Assembly: GCA_964344155.1 (NCBI GenBank)
Contig: CAYFMG010000011.1
Coordinates: 1 to 31,380 of the forward strand
Direction: 5' to 3'
DNA length: 31,380 nucleotides
Origin: UBA6164 sp964344155
GTDB lineage: Bacteria; Patescibacteriota; Gracilibacteria; BD1-5; UBA6164
Of the stretch, positions 8,054-18,973 are shown piece by piece. Numbering within the stretch: position 1 is the first letter of the stretch; every line of letters begins with the position of its first letter. The translations under genes were made by a program, and so were the position numbers. The notes under the pieces are model-generated. The model was not told the origin of the DNA, did no database searches, and saw nothing but the letters and a program-made list of their open reading frames with translations.

Positions 8054-9547
8054 ATGAGTGAATTATTAAAGGTGAAAAAGTGGGGAGGAGAAAATGCAGC
8101 TGAGTTAGAACAAAGTCCAGCTAATGTAGTGAAGGATTTTAGAGAGTGAATAAAACAAGCAGTAGTTGTGTCAGCTATTAGATCTAGAAAATTTAATACT
8201 ACAGATAAACTTATAGAAATATGAGATCTTTTATGATTAGATGATGTAAATATAAATGAAGTAATTTATAAAGTTAATAAAATAAGAAATTTTCATTTAA
8301 AAGTAGTTTCTGAAAAAATTAGTAATACAGAATCTAAAATGAAATTACAAAAATTAATAGTTGCAAAATTTGAAGAATTTTTAGAGGATCTAGTATTGTA
8401 TATTTCTTATAAATGAACAAAAATAAAACCGAGTAAACAAAATGATTATTTGATAAGTACTAGGTCTTGAGATTTATCTATTTTATGATTTTGAGAAGAA
8501 TTGTCAGCATTAGTTCAAACAGAAGTAATAAATAGCTTGAGAAAAAATTGATTAGAGGCAGAAACTGTAAAACTAGATTGAGTATTTGATGATTTAGAAG
8601 CTTCTGAAATATATAGGGAATTAAGTGATAAAATATCTTCTAGAGTAGATGAAATATTAAGTATGGATAAGGTAGCAATAGTGCCATGATATATTCCATG
8701 ATCTGAAGAAGGAATAGAAAAAATGGTATGAAGATGATATAGTGATGCAACTGCAGCAATGACAGCAGTATGACTATCTAAATGATGAGCTGAAGTAACT
8801 CTTGAAATACAAAAATCAGTAAATTGAATGATGAGTGCTGATCCAAGTTTATTAGAAGAATGATCTGAACCAAAACTTATAGAACAAATAGATTATATTA
8901 CAGCTAAGGAAATCACAGGGATAAGATGAGCACAAGCAAAATTATTACATTCACAAGTACTTAGAAGACAATTACAAGAAGCATGAGTAAAAGTACATTT
9001 ATTTAATCCATTTGAAAATACAAAGGGTACAATTATATCAGAAGAAAAATCAGAAAAAAGTAGGTGAGTAGAATTTATATGAGCAAGAGATAATGTAATA
9101 TTTTTCTCAATAAGCTCATGACATATGGAAGACTTATGAATATTAGCAAAGGTTTTTGATATAGTACAAGATTATAAACCAGTAGATATAGTATCAACAT
9201 CAGAAACAGAAATAAGTTTTACTATAAATAATAATGTAGATGATTCTGTACTAGATGAAATGAAAGAAAAAATCAGAAAAAAACTATGATTTGAAGAAAA
9301 TGATGAGAGAAATAAAATAGAATACGTAAGGAACAAAGCACTTATTTATTGTATATGACAAAACCTATCTCATTCAATGTGAACATTAGCTCAAGCAGCA
9401 ACATGTTTATCTAAATGAGGAATAAATATAGAGCTAGTATCTCAATGAGCAAAAGAAAGAGCGATGGTATTTTGAATAGATTCATGAGAAGAATGAGAGA
9501 ATATGAAAGAAGCGGTAAACCTATTACATAAAGAATTTATAGATTAA
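8054..9547 (+). CDS. lysC: Aspartate kinase with two ACT domains
   Basis: The 497-aa product phosphorylates aspartate, the first step towards lysine, threonine and methionine. The N-terminal VKKWGGEN replaces the usual KFGGTS, and VVVSAI...TTDKLI follows. The kinase domain has FGEELSA and, near residues 205-230, VPGYIPGSEEG...VGRGYSDATAA, the nucleotide- and aspartate-binding signature. Two C-terminal ACT regions (about 346-410 and 430-495) are present, the second holding GTLAQAATCLSKGGINIELVSQG; such domains mediate feedback by lysine or threonine in the family. Changing GTS to GEN in the first motif is unusual and may alter activity. Most Gly are TGA. It has its own promoter and a structured leader. 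Start is the first ATG in frame. Confidence 0.88.
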
Positions 9548-9613
9548 AAGTTGCTTTTTTTAGCTATTTAAGTATAAAAGTGAGAGAAATTTAATTAATT
9601 AATGAAATAAAAA

Positions 9614-11194
9614 ATGGAATATTCAAAAGAAGCTGTGGATAGACAGCAAAAAATACAAAATATGAAAGATTCTTGAATTATATGTTATGCTAATAACTAT
9701 AGAGGAAAACAAGATCTAGTTGATATCAGAAAAAAAGAGTCTAGAGCCAAAGATGTAGAAAAATTAATGAACTCTGGGGCTAGATGAAACTTTAAAACAG
9801 CAGGTAGAATTATATCAAGTAGAGGTATGTGAAAATTACTTTTTTCAAAAATAAGAGATAATACAGCTGATATACAAGTATGTTTTATGAAAGGAAAAGT
9901 AAAATTTAATACTGGTAGAGAAATAGTAGAAGAAATAGATATAGCAGGAGAACCAAAAACTGCATTTAAAATAGCTGAAAAATTTTGCCAAGTATGAGAT
10001 TATATTTGAATTATTTGAGATTTATTTTTTACAAAACATGGAGAATTAACTCTTTTTGTAAAAGAGTTTCAAGTATTATCTAAAGCTGTAAGACCACTTC
10101 CTGAAAAATTTCATGGTGTAACTGACAAGGAAACAATATATAGACAAAGATATCTTGATTTAATAATGAATCAGGAAAGCTTTGATAGATTTAAATTTAG
10201 AAGTGATTTTGTAAGAACAATCAGAGAATTTTATTGGAAAAATAACTTTATGGAAATTGAGACACCTGTTTTAGGTAATGCAGCATCATGAGCAGCAGCA
10301 GCACCTTTTATAACTCACCATAATGACTTTGATGAAGATTATTTTTTAAGAATTGCACCTGAAACAGCTCTTAAAAAAGCTACAGTAGGTAGATTTGAAA
10401 GAGTATTTGAAATAGGTAAAAATTATAGAAATGAATGATCAGACCCTTCTCATATGCAAGAATTTACCTCAGTAGAACACTATGCTGCTTGGTGGAATTT
10501 TGAAGACAATATGAAGTTTACAGAAGATATGTTTGATTATATTTTTACTAAACTTGATTTAAATAGAGAAGTAGAGATAAAAGACAAAGACTGAAATGCT
10601 AAAATGGTAAACTTTTCAACACCATGGCAAAGAATAGACTATATAGAATGAGTAAACAAGGCTTCATGACTTGATATTACTTCTTATAAAGAATGAGATG
10701 AAGAAAAATTAATAGCTGATATAAGAGCTAAATGAATTTTCTTTGAATGAATGGAAAACATGATGGTACCAACACTTATAGATTATCTTTATAAAAAAGT
10801 ATTGAGACCTGGTATTACATGACCAGCGTTTGTTTATAATTTTCCGAAATTAATGCAACCACTTGCTCGTCAATCAGATATGGATGAAAATATGGTTGAA
10901 CAATTTCAAGTACTTGTAAATGGATGGGAAATTTTAAAAGCTTATTCAGAGCTTGTAGACCCAAAGATTCAACAAGCAAATTTTGATGCTCAATCTGGAG
11001 CTGTTGAAAAATGAGATGAAGAAGCTACATCATGAGATGATGATTTTGTACTAGCTATGGAATATGCTATGCCATGTCAATCAGGATGGGGAATGTGAAT
11101 AGACAGAATTGTTTCATTACTTACAGAACAAGAAAACTTGAGGGATGTAGTATTATTTCCACTTATGAAAAGCGATAATAATATAGAAAAATAA
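9614..11194 (+). CDS. lysS: Lysyl-tRNA synthetase, class II
   Basis: The 526-aa enzyme charges tRNA-Lys. An N-terminal OB-fold anticodon-binding domain (GRIISSRGMGKLLFSKIRD) is followed by the class II catalytic core: motif 1 around FMEIETPVL, motif 2 as FERVFEIGKNYRNEG near residues 262-275, and motif 3 as GWGMGIDRIV near 490-500. The Gly of RNEG at 10436-10438 is TGA, one of the clearest proofs of the reassigned code. It lies 66 bp after lysC and 4 bp before the next gene. The length is slightly above the usual 490-510 aa because of acidic insertions before motif 3. The start is followed closely by the expected N-terminal helix. Confidence 0.95.
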
Positions 11195-11198
11195 AAAA

Positions 11199-11657
11199 AT
11201 GGAAAACTTTATACTACCTACAGAAATAAATACAAAAGAAAAAACAGAAGAAAATAATTTATTTACTTCTGTTTTTGACAGCGTAAAAAATAAGACAAAT
11301 ATTTTATTGTTATTAACAACTTTGTTTACATCACCACTTGTACAAGCAAAAGAAAAATCTGAAAAAATTGATTATACAAGATATGAGTCAGATGTAAAAA
11401 TTACAAGAATGTGAGTAAGAATAAATTTAAGACTTAGAACTCAAGATGAGTTGGAAACAATATGGTCAACAAGAAGATTTATAGCTGATGATGATAGATA
11501 TAATCAGAAACCACTAGCATTTGTTTTATATGATCCAGATGGTACATGTAATATATATGCACCAATCCCTGTAAAATGATGGAATGATGATCATGCACTT
11601 AGAGAAATAGGGCATGAGGTTTTACATTGTTTTTGAGCAAAACATGAATATAGATAG
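11199..11657 (+). CDS. Small exported protein with metzincin-like HExxHxxGxxH motif
   Basis: The 152-aa product has a polar N terminus, then a hydrophobic segment (NILLLLTTLFTSPLVQA, about residues 33-51) that could be a signal peptide or anchor. A basic/aromatic domain follows, with GVRINLRLRTQDELETIW and FVLYDPDGTCNIYAPIP. The protein ends with GHEVLHCFGAKHEYR: His139-Glu140 and His143, then Gly146 and His149, an exact HExxHxxGxxH zinc-protease pattern. Gly146 is TGA, so standard-code annotation would miss the motif or break the gene. Small phage- and plasmid-borne proteins with a terminal GHExxH segment are known, but I cannot name the family. It starts 4 bp after lysS. Zinc binding is plausible; protease activity is inference. 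Confidence 0.65.
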
Positions 11658-11688
11658 TTAAAATTTAGTAGAATAAAAAATCAGAAAA

Positions 11689-12147
11689 ATGAAGATTAAA
11701 TCAAAAATTATATTACTTGACTCGATACGTTCAATGCAAAATGTTTGAGCAATTTTCAGAAACTGTGATTGAGCATGATTTGATAAAGTAATATTAACAT
11801 GACATACTCCAACCCCACCAAGAAATGATATAAGTAAAACAGCACTTTGAGCTCAGGACTGGATAGATTGGGAATATTATAGAGACCCTATAGAAGTAAT
11901 AGAGAGTTTAAAAAAAGATTGATACAAAATATATTCTGTGGAGCTTGATAAAAAAAGTATTGATTATAGAGAGCTTTTTACAAAAACAGAAGAAAAAGTA
12001 TGTCTTGTAATGTGAAATGAAATAACATGAGTAAATAAAAAAATACTAGACTTATCAGATGAAATAGTTATTATACCAATGAGATGAAAAAAAGAATCTT
12101 TAAATGTCTCAGTTGCAGCATGAATAGTTATGTATGCAGTTGGTTAA
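11689..12147 (+). CDS. SpoU/TrmH-family RNA 2'-O-ribose methyltransferase
   Basis: The 152-aa protein carries all three SpoU motifs: LDSIRSMQNVGAIFRNCDGAGF (N-terminal, with the Asn and Arg used in catalysis), LVMGNEITGVNKKIL, and IPMRGKKESLNVSVAAGIVM, which forms the knotted S-adenosylmethionine pocket. The family methylates ribose 2'-OH in tRNA or rRNA. The short length without an extra RNA-binding domain fits TrmL-like or minimal TrmH enzymes; the target base cannot be told from sequence. It is 31 bp after the previous gene, and a possible upstream ATG of the next gene (12134) overlaps its end. Gly in motifs 1-3 are mostly TGA. Confidence 0.9.
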
Positions 12148-12157
12148 ACAAAATATT

Positions 12158-13921
12158 ATGATAAAAAATATAATAGTAACATTAATGGTATTTTTTCTGA
12201 GCTTATTAAATATAGGCTCTGTTTTTGCTGATCAGATAAAAGTAGAAAATATTTTTGCAGATATAACACAGGATTATAAATATTTAAAAGAACTTCAAAC
12301 ATTATATGATAGGTGAATGGTTGCTCCAGATAGTGAGTGAAAATTTAATCCTAAAGATTTATTAAATCGTGATGAATTTGTATGAATATTAACAGAAGTA
12401 ACATGTAAAAAGTGTATACAGCCAAATACATCTTTAGAGATTTTAAAAAAATACGAAAATCAAGAACCAGCATTTTTTGATATAGCTAAAGAAAATAAGT
12501 ACTATTACTGTATAGCTGATGCAAGTCACTACTGATATATAAGTGGTTACCATCCTTGAACAGTTTGTGATGATTGAACAGTAAAAGAGTGAGAAAAACC
12601 ATTTTGTCCAAATAATACAATTATCTTAGAAGAAGCAATAGCAATAATATTAAGAGCATCATGAATACTTACTAATGAGGAAGCTGAACAAGTAAGAGAA
12701 GATATTGCTAATTGATTGATAACAGAAAGTCTTTCTGATGATGTAAGTCCTAAAAACTTAGATGGAAGTGTTTATAGTTTTTATCCAGATCTAGCTAAAG
12801 CTTTGGAATATGAAATAATAGAAGTTGATACAGATTGAAATACTTACAGTAGTACTTTGATAGAAGTAGTTGATTGAAAAATTAGACCAAAGCAAAGTAT
12901 ATCAAAAGAGTTTTTCTTACGTGTAGCTTATCTAACATTGAAAGCAAATTCTTGTGATGAGAAAAAAGACAATGACCTAGCTTTAAGTATGGATATATTT
13001 AATAAAAGCTGTAGTAAAGAAAAAGTGGATTACTGTAGTTTATCAAACTTAGATAGCTCAGATAATACTTATGATTTCTCAGAAAATGTAGTAACTACTT
13101 GTGAAGCATGAGTAAATAAACCAGAATGATATATATGGAGATTTTATAATTCTACTACTTGAGAAGAAGTAAAAAAATACTGAGAATATATAGATGATTA
13201 TGAGTTTACATCTAGTTGAGAATGGATAGTTTTTCTTAGAGTTATAGATAATTGTTGATCAACATCTGAAGTTTATTCAACTATAAATATAGATAATAAT
13301 TCAGATTTAAGTGTACAAATAGAAGCTAATCCTATATACTGAGAATGACCTCTTTTAATTGATTTTGAAGGTTTTACTTCGTGAGGAGATAGACCATATT
13401 CATATTATTGGGATTTTTGAGATTGAAGTACTTGATTTTGAAAAGAAACACAGCATTTATTTTTTGAATGAATTTATGAAGTAATTTTAAATGTGGTAGA
13501 TGATAACTGACGTATATCAAGTGCTACTGTTATAGTAAAAATTATTTGAAATACTGAGTGTTTGGTTGATTCTGATAATGATTGAGTAAATAATTGTGAT
13601 GATTTATGTCCTTTAGAAAAATGAGAAAAAAGAAATAATTGATGTCCTGTTTTAGAAAAAGAGTGTGAAGATAATAGTGATTGCGGGGAATATGCTTATT
13701 GTACAGAAAACAAAGTATGTTTACCAAAACAATTATCAAATACTTGTGAATATAACTGATGATCATCTATATTTTGAAACTCTATTTGTAATAGTTGTCC
13801 TTGTTCTAACTCTCTTGATTTTATTTCAAAATTAAGAACTTGTGATAATATTTTTCCAGCTATTACCTCACCAGATAACAGTACTATTTATAGTAGATGA
13901 GAATTATATCAAATAAGATAA
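12158..13921 (+). CDS. Surface protein: signal peptide, three SLH domains, PKD-like domains, TSP3 calcium repeat
   Basis: The 587-aa protein starts MIKNIIVTLMVFFLSLL, a good signal peptide ending near SVFA. I chose ATG 12158 over 12134 because it avoids overlap with the methyltransferase gene and gives a standard leader. Three S-layer-homology segments follow, beginning FADITQDYKYLKEL, FFDIAKENKYYYCI and FYPDLAKALEYEII. Next come two beta-sandwich regions, the second a clear PKD domain with YYWDFGDGS near residue 417. A TSP3-type calcium motif (DSDNDGVNNCDDLCP) and a Cys-rich tail complete it. SLH domains anchor proteins to pyruvylated cell-wall polymer, and the next gene encodes a CsaB-like pyruvyl transferase. 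Many structural Gly, including those in DFGDG and DNDG, are TGA. Confidence 0.85.
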
Positions 13922-13925
13922 GATT

Positions 13926-14930
13926 ATGATAATATCGATATTTGCTTCAATATGATCACAAAACTTGTGAGATGAGCTTATTTTAAAAAATGAAATAAAG
14001 TCTTTGGAAAAAGAGTATGGTAAAGATACTCTTTTTAAGGTTTTTAGTTATGAACCAAGATGCCCATTTTTCAAGAAAAAAAATATAGAATATATAGAGT
14101 ATTTTCCAATAAATATAAAAAATCCAAAGAATATTTTTAGAAATATGAGTAACTTTTTCTCATTTTTTAAAACTATACAAAAAAGTGATATTGTAGTTGT
14201 GTGAGGAGGATGAATTATTTATGATAATGAAAATCAAAAAGTCTCAAATCCTTTAAAACAGTGGTTGTTTAGAACAAATATTTTTAGATTATTAAAGAAA
14301 AAAATATCTTTTTATGCCTTATGATTAAATATAAAAAATAAAGATAATTATAATAAAGTAAAAAAGATTTTTTCTTGAGCTTATAAAGTAACGGTTAGAG
14401 ATAATTATAGTTTTAATTTATTAAAACAGTTAAATATTAATTCAAATATAGTTAATGATCCTGTTTTTGGAGAAGTTGAATCAAAAGAGTATAAAGATTG
14501 TTGTATAAAAAAAGTAAAGGCTGATAAGTTTTGAGTTGCTGATTTGGAGGACGTGGATTTGGAATGAAAAAAAATAGCTTTAGCTTTGAGAAGTTGATAT
14601 ATAGATAGTGATACCATTGTAGAAGAGGAAAAAATAAATGTGATAATAGATTATCTACTTGAAAAAAAGGCAAAAGTAATACTTTTACCTCATAGTTTTC
14701 ACAAAACAGATGATCTAGCAAATGATTTTAAGTTTTTAAATAAATTTTTAAGGATAAATGAACCTGTATTAATAGCTGATTCTATGGAGGATGTTTATTC
14801 AAAATATATATACAGAGAATTTGATATATGTCTAGCCATGAGATTTCACTCAATGATTTTGTCTCAAGTATATGAAATCCCTTTTGTCGCTATAAGCTAT
14901 TCAACTAAGACAGATGAGATTTTTAAATAA
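13926..14930 (+). CDS. csaB: Polysaccharide pyruvyl transferase, CsaB-like
   Basis: The 334-aa product opens with SIFASIGSQNLGDELIL, the N-terminal signature of this family. A four-glycine turn follows (VVVGGGGIIYD; Gly93-96 as TGA, GGA, GGA, TGA), then LPHSFHKTDD and near the C terminus AMRFHSMILSQVYEIPFVAISY, the conserved R-x-H region. CsaB transfers pyruvate from phosphoenolpyruvate to a secondary cell-wall polysaccharide, creating the ligand for SLH domains. Here it lies 4 bp downstream of a three-SLH protein gene, so the pair probably forms an anchoring module. The enzyme should be cytoplasmic. Length fits the family (about 330-370 aa). Confidence 0.85.
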
Positions 14931-14944
14931 ATAGTAAAAATAAT

Positions 14945-15334
14945 ATGAAAAAAGATTTTGATAAATGGAATGAATATAAAAAATACTTGAATAGTATTGA
15001 ATTAGATAATTATTTCAAAGAAAGAGATATATTTTGGTGTAGTATATGATTAAATGTAAAGTCAGAGGCAATTTGAAAGTGAGAAAAATTTAGAAGACCT
15101 ATACTTGTGTTTAAAAAACTATCACATGATACATGTTTTTGAATACCATTAAGTACAAAAATAAAGTCATGAACATGGTTTTATAATTATAAAATTGATT
15201 GAAAAGAATACACTGCATTACTTTACCAAATGAGAATGTTTCATAAAAATAGATTTGGTTATAAAATATGAGAATTAAATGAATTTGATTTTTTGGAAAT
15301 AAAAAAGAAACTTAAAGAATTATTAAGTTTCTAA
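14945..15334 (+). CDS. MazF/PemK-like toxin, no adjacent antitoxin
   Basis: The 129-aa protein has the MazF/PemK barrel pattern: FWCSIGLNV, then KGEKFRRPILVFKKL, GIPLSTKIK, TALLYQMRMF, and a final helix ELNEFDFLEIKKKLKELL. The RP-ILV and Q-R-x-F positions match conserved toxin segments. MazF toxins are mRNA interferases neutralised by a small antitoxin, usually encoded just upstream. Here the upstream gene is csaB (14 bp away) and no small antitoxin ORF is visible on either side. Solitary proteins of this type are frequent in CPR genomes and may have another role. Several Gly are TGA. Confidence 0.7.
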
Positions 15335-15345
15335 TAAATTGTCAT

Positions 15346-15362
15346 CCAGTATTTTCTACTGG
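15346..15362 (+). terminator. Weak hairpin after the toxin gene
   Basis: CCAGTA and TACTGG enclose a 5-base loop, 12 bp after the stop codon. There is no T-run, so termination is uncertain. It is the only obvious end signal for the lysC-to-toxin array. Confidence 0.3.
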
Positions 15363-15404
15363 AATCATATAGGCAATTAAATCCTACAAAAGTAATATAA
15401 TTAT

Positions 15405-15440
15405 ATCAAATTTATTTAAAAGATCAAATTTATTTATTTA
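15405..15440. repeat. Tandem imperfect 18-bp repeat at the end of ung
   Basis: ATCAAATTTATTTAAAAG is followed directly by ATCAAATTTATTTATTTA; the first 14 bases are identical. The second copy includes the ung stop codon. Probably slippage in AT-rich DNA. Confidence 0.45.
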
Positions 15441-16103
15441 ATTAATACTCCAATCAATCTCTTTTTCTCAATTTTGTTTTAGTATTTCATTTGTTTTTTT
15501 AAAACAATCACTTCATAAAAAACCTCTGTGAGCTGAGAAAGGGGAGGGGTGAGTTGTTTCAAGTACAAAGTGTTTATTGGTATCAATAAGTGCTTTTTTA
15601 CTTTGTGCAAAAGCTCACCATAATAAAAATATAACTCAATCTTTCTCATCAGAAATAGTCTTTATAACTGCATCTGTAAATTGTTCCCATCAGATCTTTG
15701 AGTGGCTAGCTGGATTTCAAGCTTGTACTGTTAATATAGCGTTTAATAAAAATACTCACTGCTGTGTCCAAGTAGTTAAGTCACCATTACTAGAATCAAT
15801 TCAAATTTCTTTGTAAATATTTTTTAAGCTAGGAGGACATTTTACTCAATTGGGAACAGAGAAACAAAATCATTGAGCCTGTCATGGACCATGGTAAGGA
15901 TCTTGACCAAGAATAACAACTTTTACTTTATTAAAAGGAGTTTTATCAAAAGCTTTAAATATATTTTTTGTTTCTGGATAAATAGTTATTCAGGCTTTTA
16001 TATCATCTATTATTTTTTGTTTTATATTCTTAAAATAAGGTTTTTCAAATTCACTATTTAAATGTTTTAACCAACTTTCTTCAATTTTTGGAGTAATTTG
16101 CAT
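15438..16103 (-). CDS. ung: Uracil-DNA glycosylase, family 1
   Basis: The 221-aa enzyme removes uracil from DNA. GQDPYHG (catalytic Asp68) is the water-activating motif, with KVVIL just before it. FLLWGAFAQSKK and THPSPFSAHRGFLGSDCF (His185) form the leucine-intercalation and catalytic His region. Length and motif spacing match bacterial Ung. The gene is divergent from the oligopeptidase gene, with 63 bp between the starts and no clear shared promoter. No Shine-Dalgarno sequence is visible. Confidence 0.95.
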
Positions 16104-16166
16104 TTTTAAGTTGAAAAAAAATAAAATTTCATACACTTATATTAATTAAAAACTAATATATACAAA

Positions 16167-18167
16167 ATGAAAAATATTAAATTGCAAGTAATAGAAGAAT
16201 TACAAAAAGATAGTTTTGTTAATATGTCTCTTATTTTTTCTGATGAAGTACTTGATGTATCTTTAGAATTATTAGATGAATTACTTGAGAATGATAAAAA
16301 AGTATTTGAGGAGCTATTACTTGTAGATAATAAAGATTTAACTTTTGAATCTTTTGAGGATGATAGTTTGCTAGATTATTTTTGGAGTTTATTAAACCAT
16401 TTTCAAAATGTAGAGAATAATGAAAAAATTAGAAAAATAATAGAAACATTTAGACCTAAATTACAAGATTTTTGAAACTATGTAGCATATAATAAAACTT
16501 ATTTTGAGAAACTATTATATTTAGAAGAAAATATGGTTTTAAATAAAGATCAAGAAAGAATTATTTATTTGAGGATAAAAGCTTTTAGAGATAGGTGAAT
16601 AGATTTAGATAAAGAAAAACAAGATAGATTAAAAGAGTTAAATAAAGATTTAGCAAAACTTTCAAATGATTTTAGTAATAATATAGTAGATAGTGAGGTT
16701 GAATTTGAATATTTAATAAAAGATTATGAAGTAATAAAAGATTTACCAAAAGAGGTATTGGAATCTACAAAAAAAGCTGCAGACAAAAAATCAGAAAAAT
16801 GATACTTTTTTGATGCAGATCCTAGCTCTTATCAAGCTATAATGAAGTACTGTAGTGATGAGAAAATTAGAAATGATTTTGCTGTAGCTAATTATAGCTT
16901 TGCTAGTAGTTGAAAGTATGATAATAGGGAAAATATATTAAATATATTAAAATTAAAAAAGCAAAAAGCAGATATATTAGGTTATGAAAACTTTGCAGAA
17001 TTGAGTTTGAATTCAAAAATGGCAGACTCACCAAGACAAGTTTTTGATTTAATAGAGGGAATAAGTAAAAAGGCTGTAATAAAAGCAGATAAAGAAATAG
17101 AAGAGTTAAAAAAATATTTTAAGCTTGAGAGTATATGAGCTTCTAGTTTAGCTTATTATTCAAGAATATATAAAGAAGAAAAGTACATGATAGATGATAA
17201 GCAGTTAAAAAAATATTTTGAGCTAGAAAATACTATTTCTTATTTACATAATTTTGTAAGAGAGTTTTATTGACTTGAACTAAAACATATAAAAATAGAT
17301 TCTTATAATGAAGATGTTAGAGTTTATGAAGTTTATAAAGATTGAAAATTAATTTCATATTATTTCCTAGATTTGTTTTATAGAAAGTTAAAAAGACCTT
17401 GAGCTTGGGCTGATAATTTAAGAGAAAAACAATATTTTCCCAAAAATAAAATACCTATAGTTGTAAATGTTTGTAATTTTGCTAAAAATGATAATGGATT
17501 AACAACTCTTTCAATGAGAGATGTAGAGACTCTTTTTCATGAGTTTGGTCATGCTATACATGAGATGTTATCAGAGAGTAAATATAGTGAGTTGTCATGA
17601 TTTTGAGTTGAGTGGGATTTTGTAGAGTTACCAAGTCAGATTCTTGAAAACTGGGTTGCTGATAGAAGTAGTTTATCAAAGCTTGCTAAGCATGTGGATA
17701 CTTGAGAATCTTTATCTGTTGATATGCTTGATAGATTGGATAATTTAAAAACATATATGTCATGAACTTTTGTTGCTAGGCAAAATGAGTTTGCTTTACT
17801 TGATATGAGTTTATATTCAACAACAGTTCCAGAAACAATAGAGGAACTTGATAAAAATACTTTGGAGATAGTGAATAAATATTCTATTTTTAAAAGATGA
17901 GATGATTACAAAATGTATTGTAGTTTTGGACATATTTTTGGTTGAGGATATTCGGCAGGGTATTACTCATATATGTGGGCTGAAATACTTGAGGCTGATG
18001 TGTTTGCTAGAATAAAAGAGATGTGAATGTTTAATAAAGAGACTTGAGATAAGTTTGTTAATACTATTTTATGACAATGAACAAGAAAAAAAGCAACAGA
18101 GCTTTTCTTTGATTTTATGTGAAGGGAAGTAGATAATACAGCTTTTATGGAAAGAAAAGGCTTATAA
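16167..18167 (+). CDS. M3-family oligopeptidase (thimet/PrlC type)
   Basis: The 666-aa zinc metallopeptidase has the family motif TLFHEFGHAIHEML, with His458, Glu459 and His462. Glu487 in FVELPSQ lies 25 residues downstream, as expected for the third zinc ligand. FGHIFGGGYSAGYYSYMWAEILEAD near the C terminus is the conserved substrate-binding Tyr/Gly-rich segment. The N-terminal half is mostly charged helix, as in other M3 enzymes. These cytoplasmic enzymes cut short peptides, which suits an organism living on imported peptides. The reading frame needs many TGA codons as Gly. The start is the first ATG after the in-frame stop. Confidence 0.92.
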
Positions 18168-18198
18168 AAAACTCTTCCTAAATTTAGGGGGAGTTTTT
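18166..18198. terminator. Bidirectional terminator between convergent genes
   Basis: AAAACTC...CCTAAATTTAGG...GAGTTTTT forms an imperfect hairpin with T-runs both ways, spanning the stops of the oligopeptidase (plus) and the 231-aa gene (minus). Confidence 0.65.
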
Positions 18199-18892
18199 AT
18201 GAAACTTTATTTAAATAATCATTATACCAAGGTTGTTCTCATAATTCATTTTTATATTTTGTAATGTTTTCTGGATTTTTTATTATATCAAATAGAATTC
18301 ATATGTATTTTTTCATATCACCATTTGATTTTTGTATTAGAGTTTTAACTTCAGCATATATTTTATTTAATTCTTCTTTAACATTTTCTGGATTATCTAG
18401 TCATTTTATAATCTCAGGGTGTCAAATTATAATTTTTCAAGGAGCTGTATCAACTCATATTTTTAGTTCATTTTCTTCTATATAAAATGGTTTATCTTCA
18501 AATCAAGAATCAAAAATCCATTCTTCAGAAAAGATTAATTCTATTGTTGCTCTCATTTTTCACTCTAAACTATTTGTATCAACAATTCTTTCAATTTTAT
18601 ATTTGAAATTATTTAATTCTTCCTTTGTTTCTTTTTGAATAAGGTTCTTAATTAATTCTTTTATATATAAAACTCTTGATTCTTTTAATTCTCTACTACT
18701 TGTTTTTTCTAGTTCTTCAACTTCTTTTTTTAAAAGATCTTGTAAACTTTCTATATCAAAATTATCTCATAAAGAGTTCTTTAAGTCTTCAAGTTCTTCA
18801 TTACCTAAACTATTTAAAAGTATACTACTATTATTTATAGAAGTTCTAATTGGTATATTGTTTGAAAAACTTGGGCTGCCTGTGATTACCAT
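18197..18892 (-). CDS. Hypothetical acidic, helix-rich protein
   Basis: I do not recognise the family. The 231-aa product begins MVITGSPSFSNNIPIRTSIN, and from about residue 30 to 100 has Leu/Glu/Lys-rich helices (LEDLKNSLGDNFDIESLQDL, VEELEKTSSRELKESRVL) that may be coiled. The second half is compact, with KMRATIELIFSEEWIFDSGF and a HPEIIKGLDNPENVKEELN stretch. There is no signal peptide, membrane segment or obvious catalytic motif. It lies downstream of dnaK on the same strand but is separated from it by a terminator. TGA occurs in frame as Gly. Probably cytoplasmic. Confidence 0.65.
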
Positions 18893-18908
18893 AATTAAAT
18901 TATTTTAA

Positions 18909-18946
18909 AAATAAAAGTACTGTATAAATTATACAATACTTTTATT
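18909..18946 (-). terminator. Intrinsic terminator after dnaK
   Basis: AAATAAAAGTA/TACTTTTATTT with an inner TGTAT/ATACA stem; T-runs on both strands. It lies 28 bp past the dnaK stop. Confidence 0.7.
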
Positions 18947-18973
18947 TTTTTTACAAATATTAAAGGGGAGAGA

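Noticed and set aside
8054..15334. Many genes look broken by internal TGA stops, as if pseudogenes.
   Set aside because: The TGA codons fall at conserved Gly positions and frames continue with family motifs on both sides, so UGA is sense.
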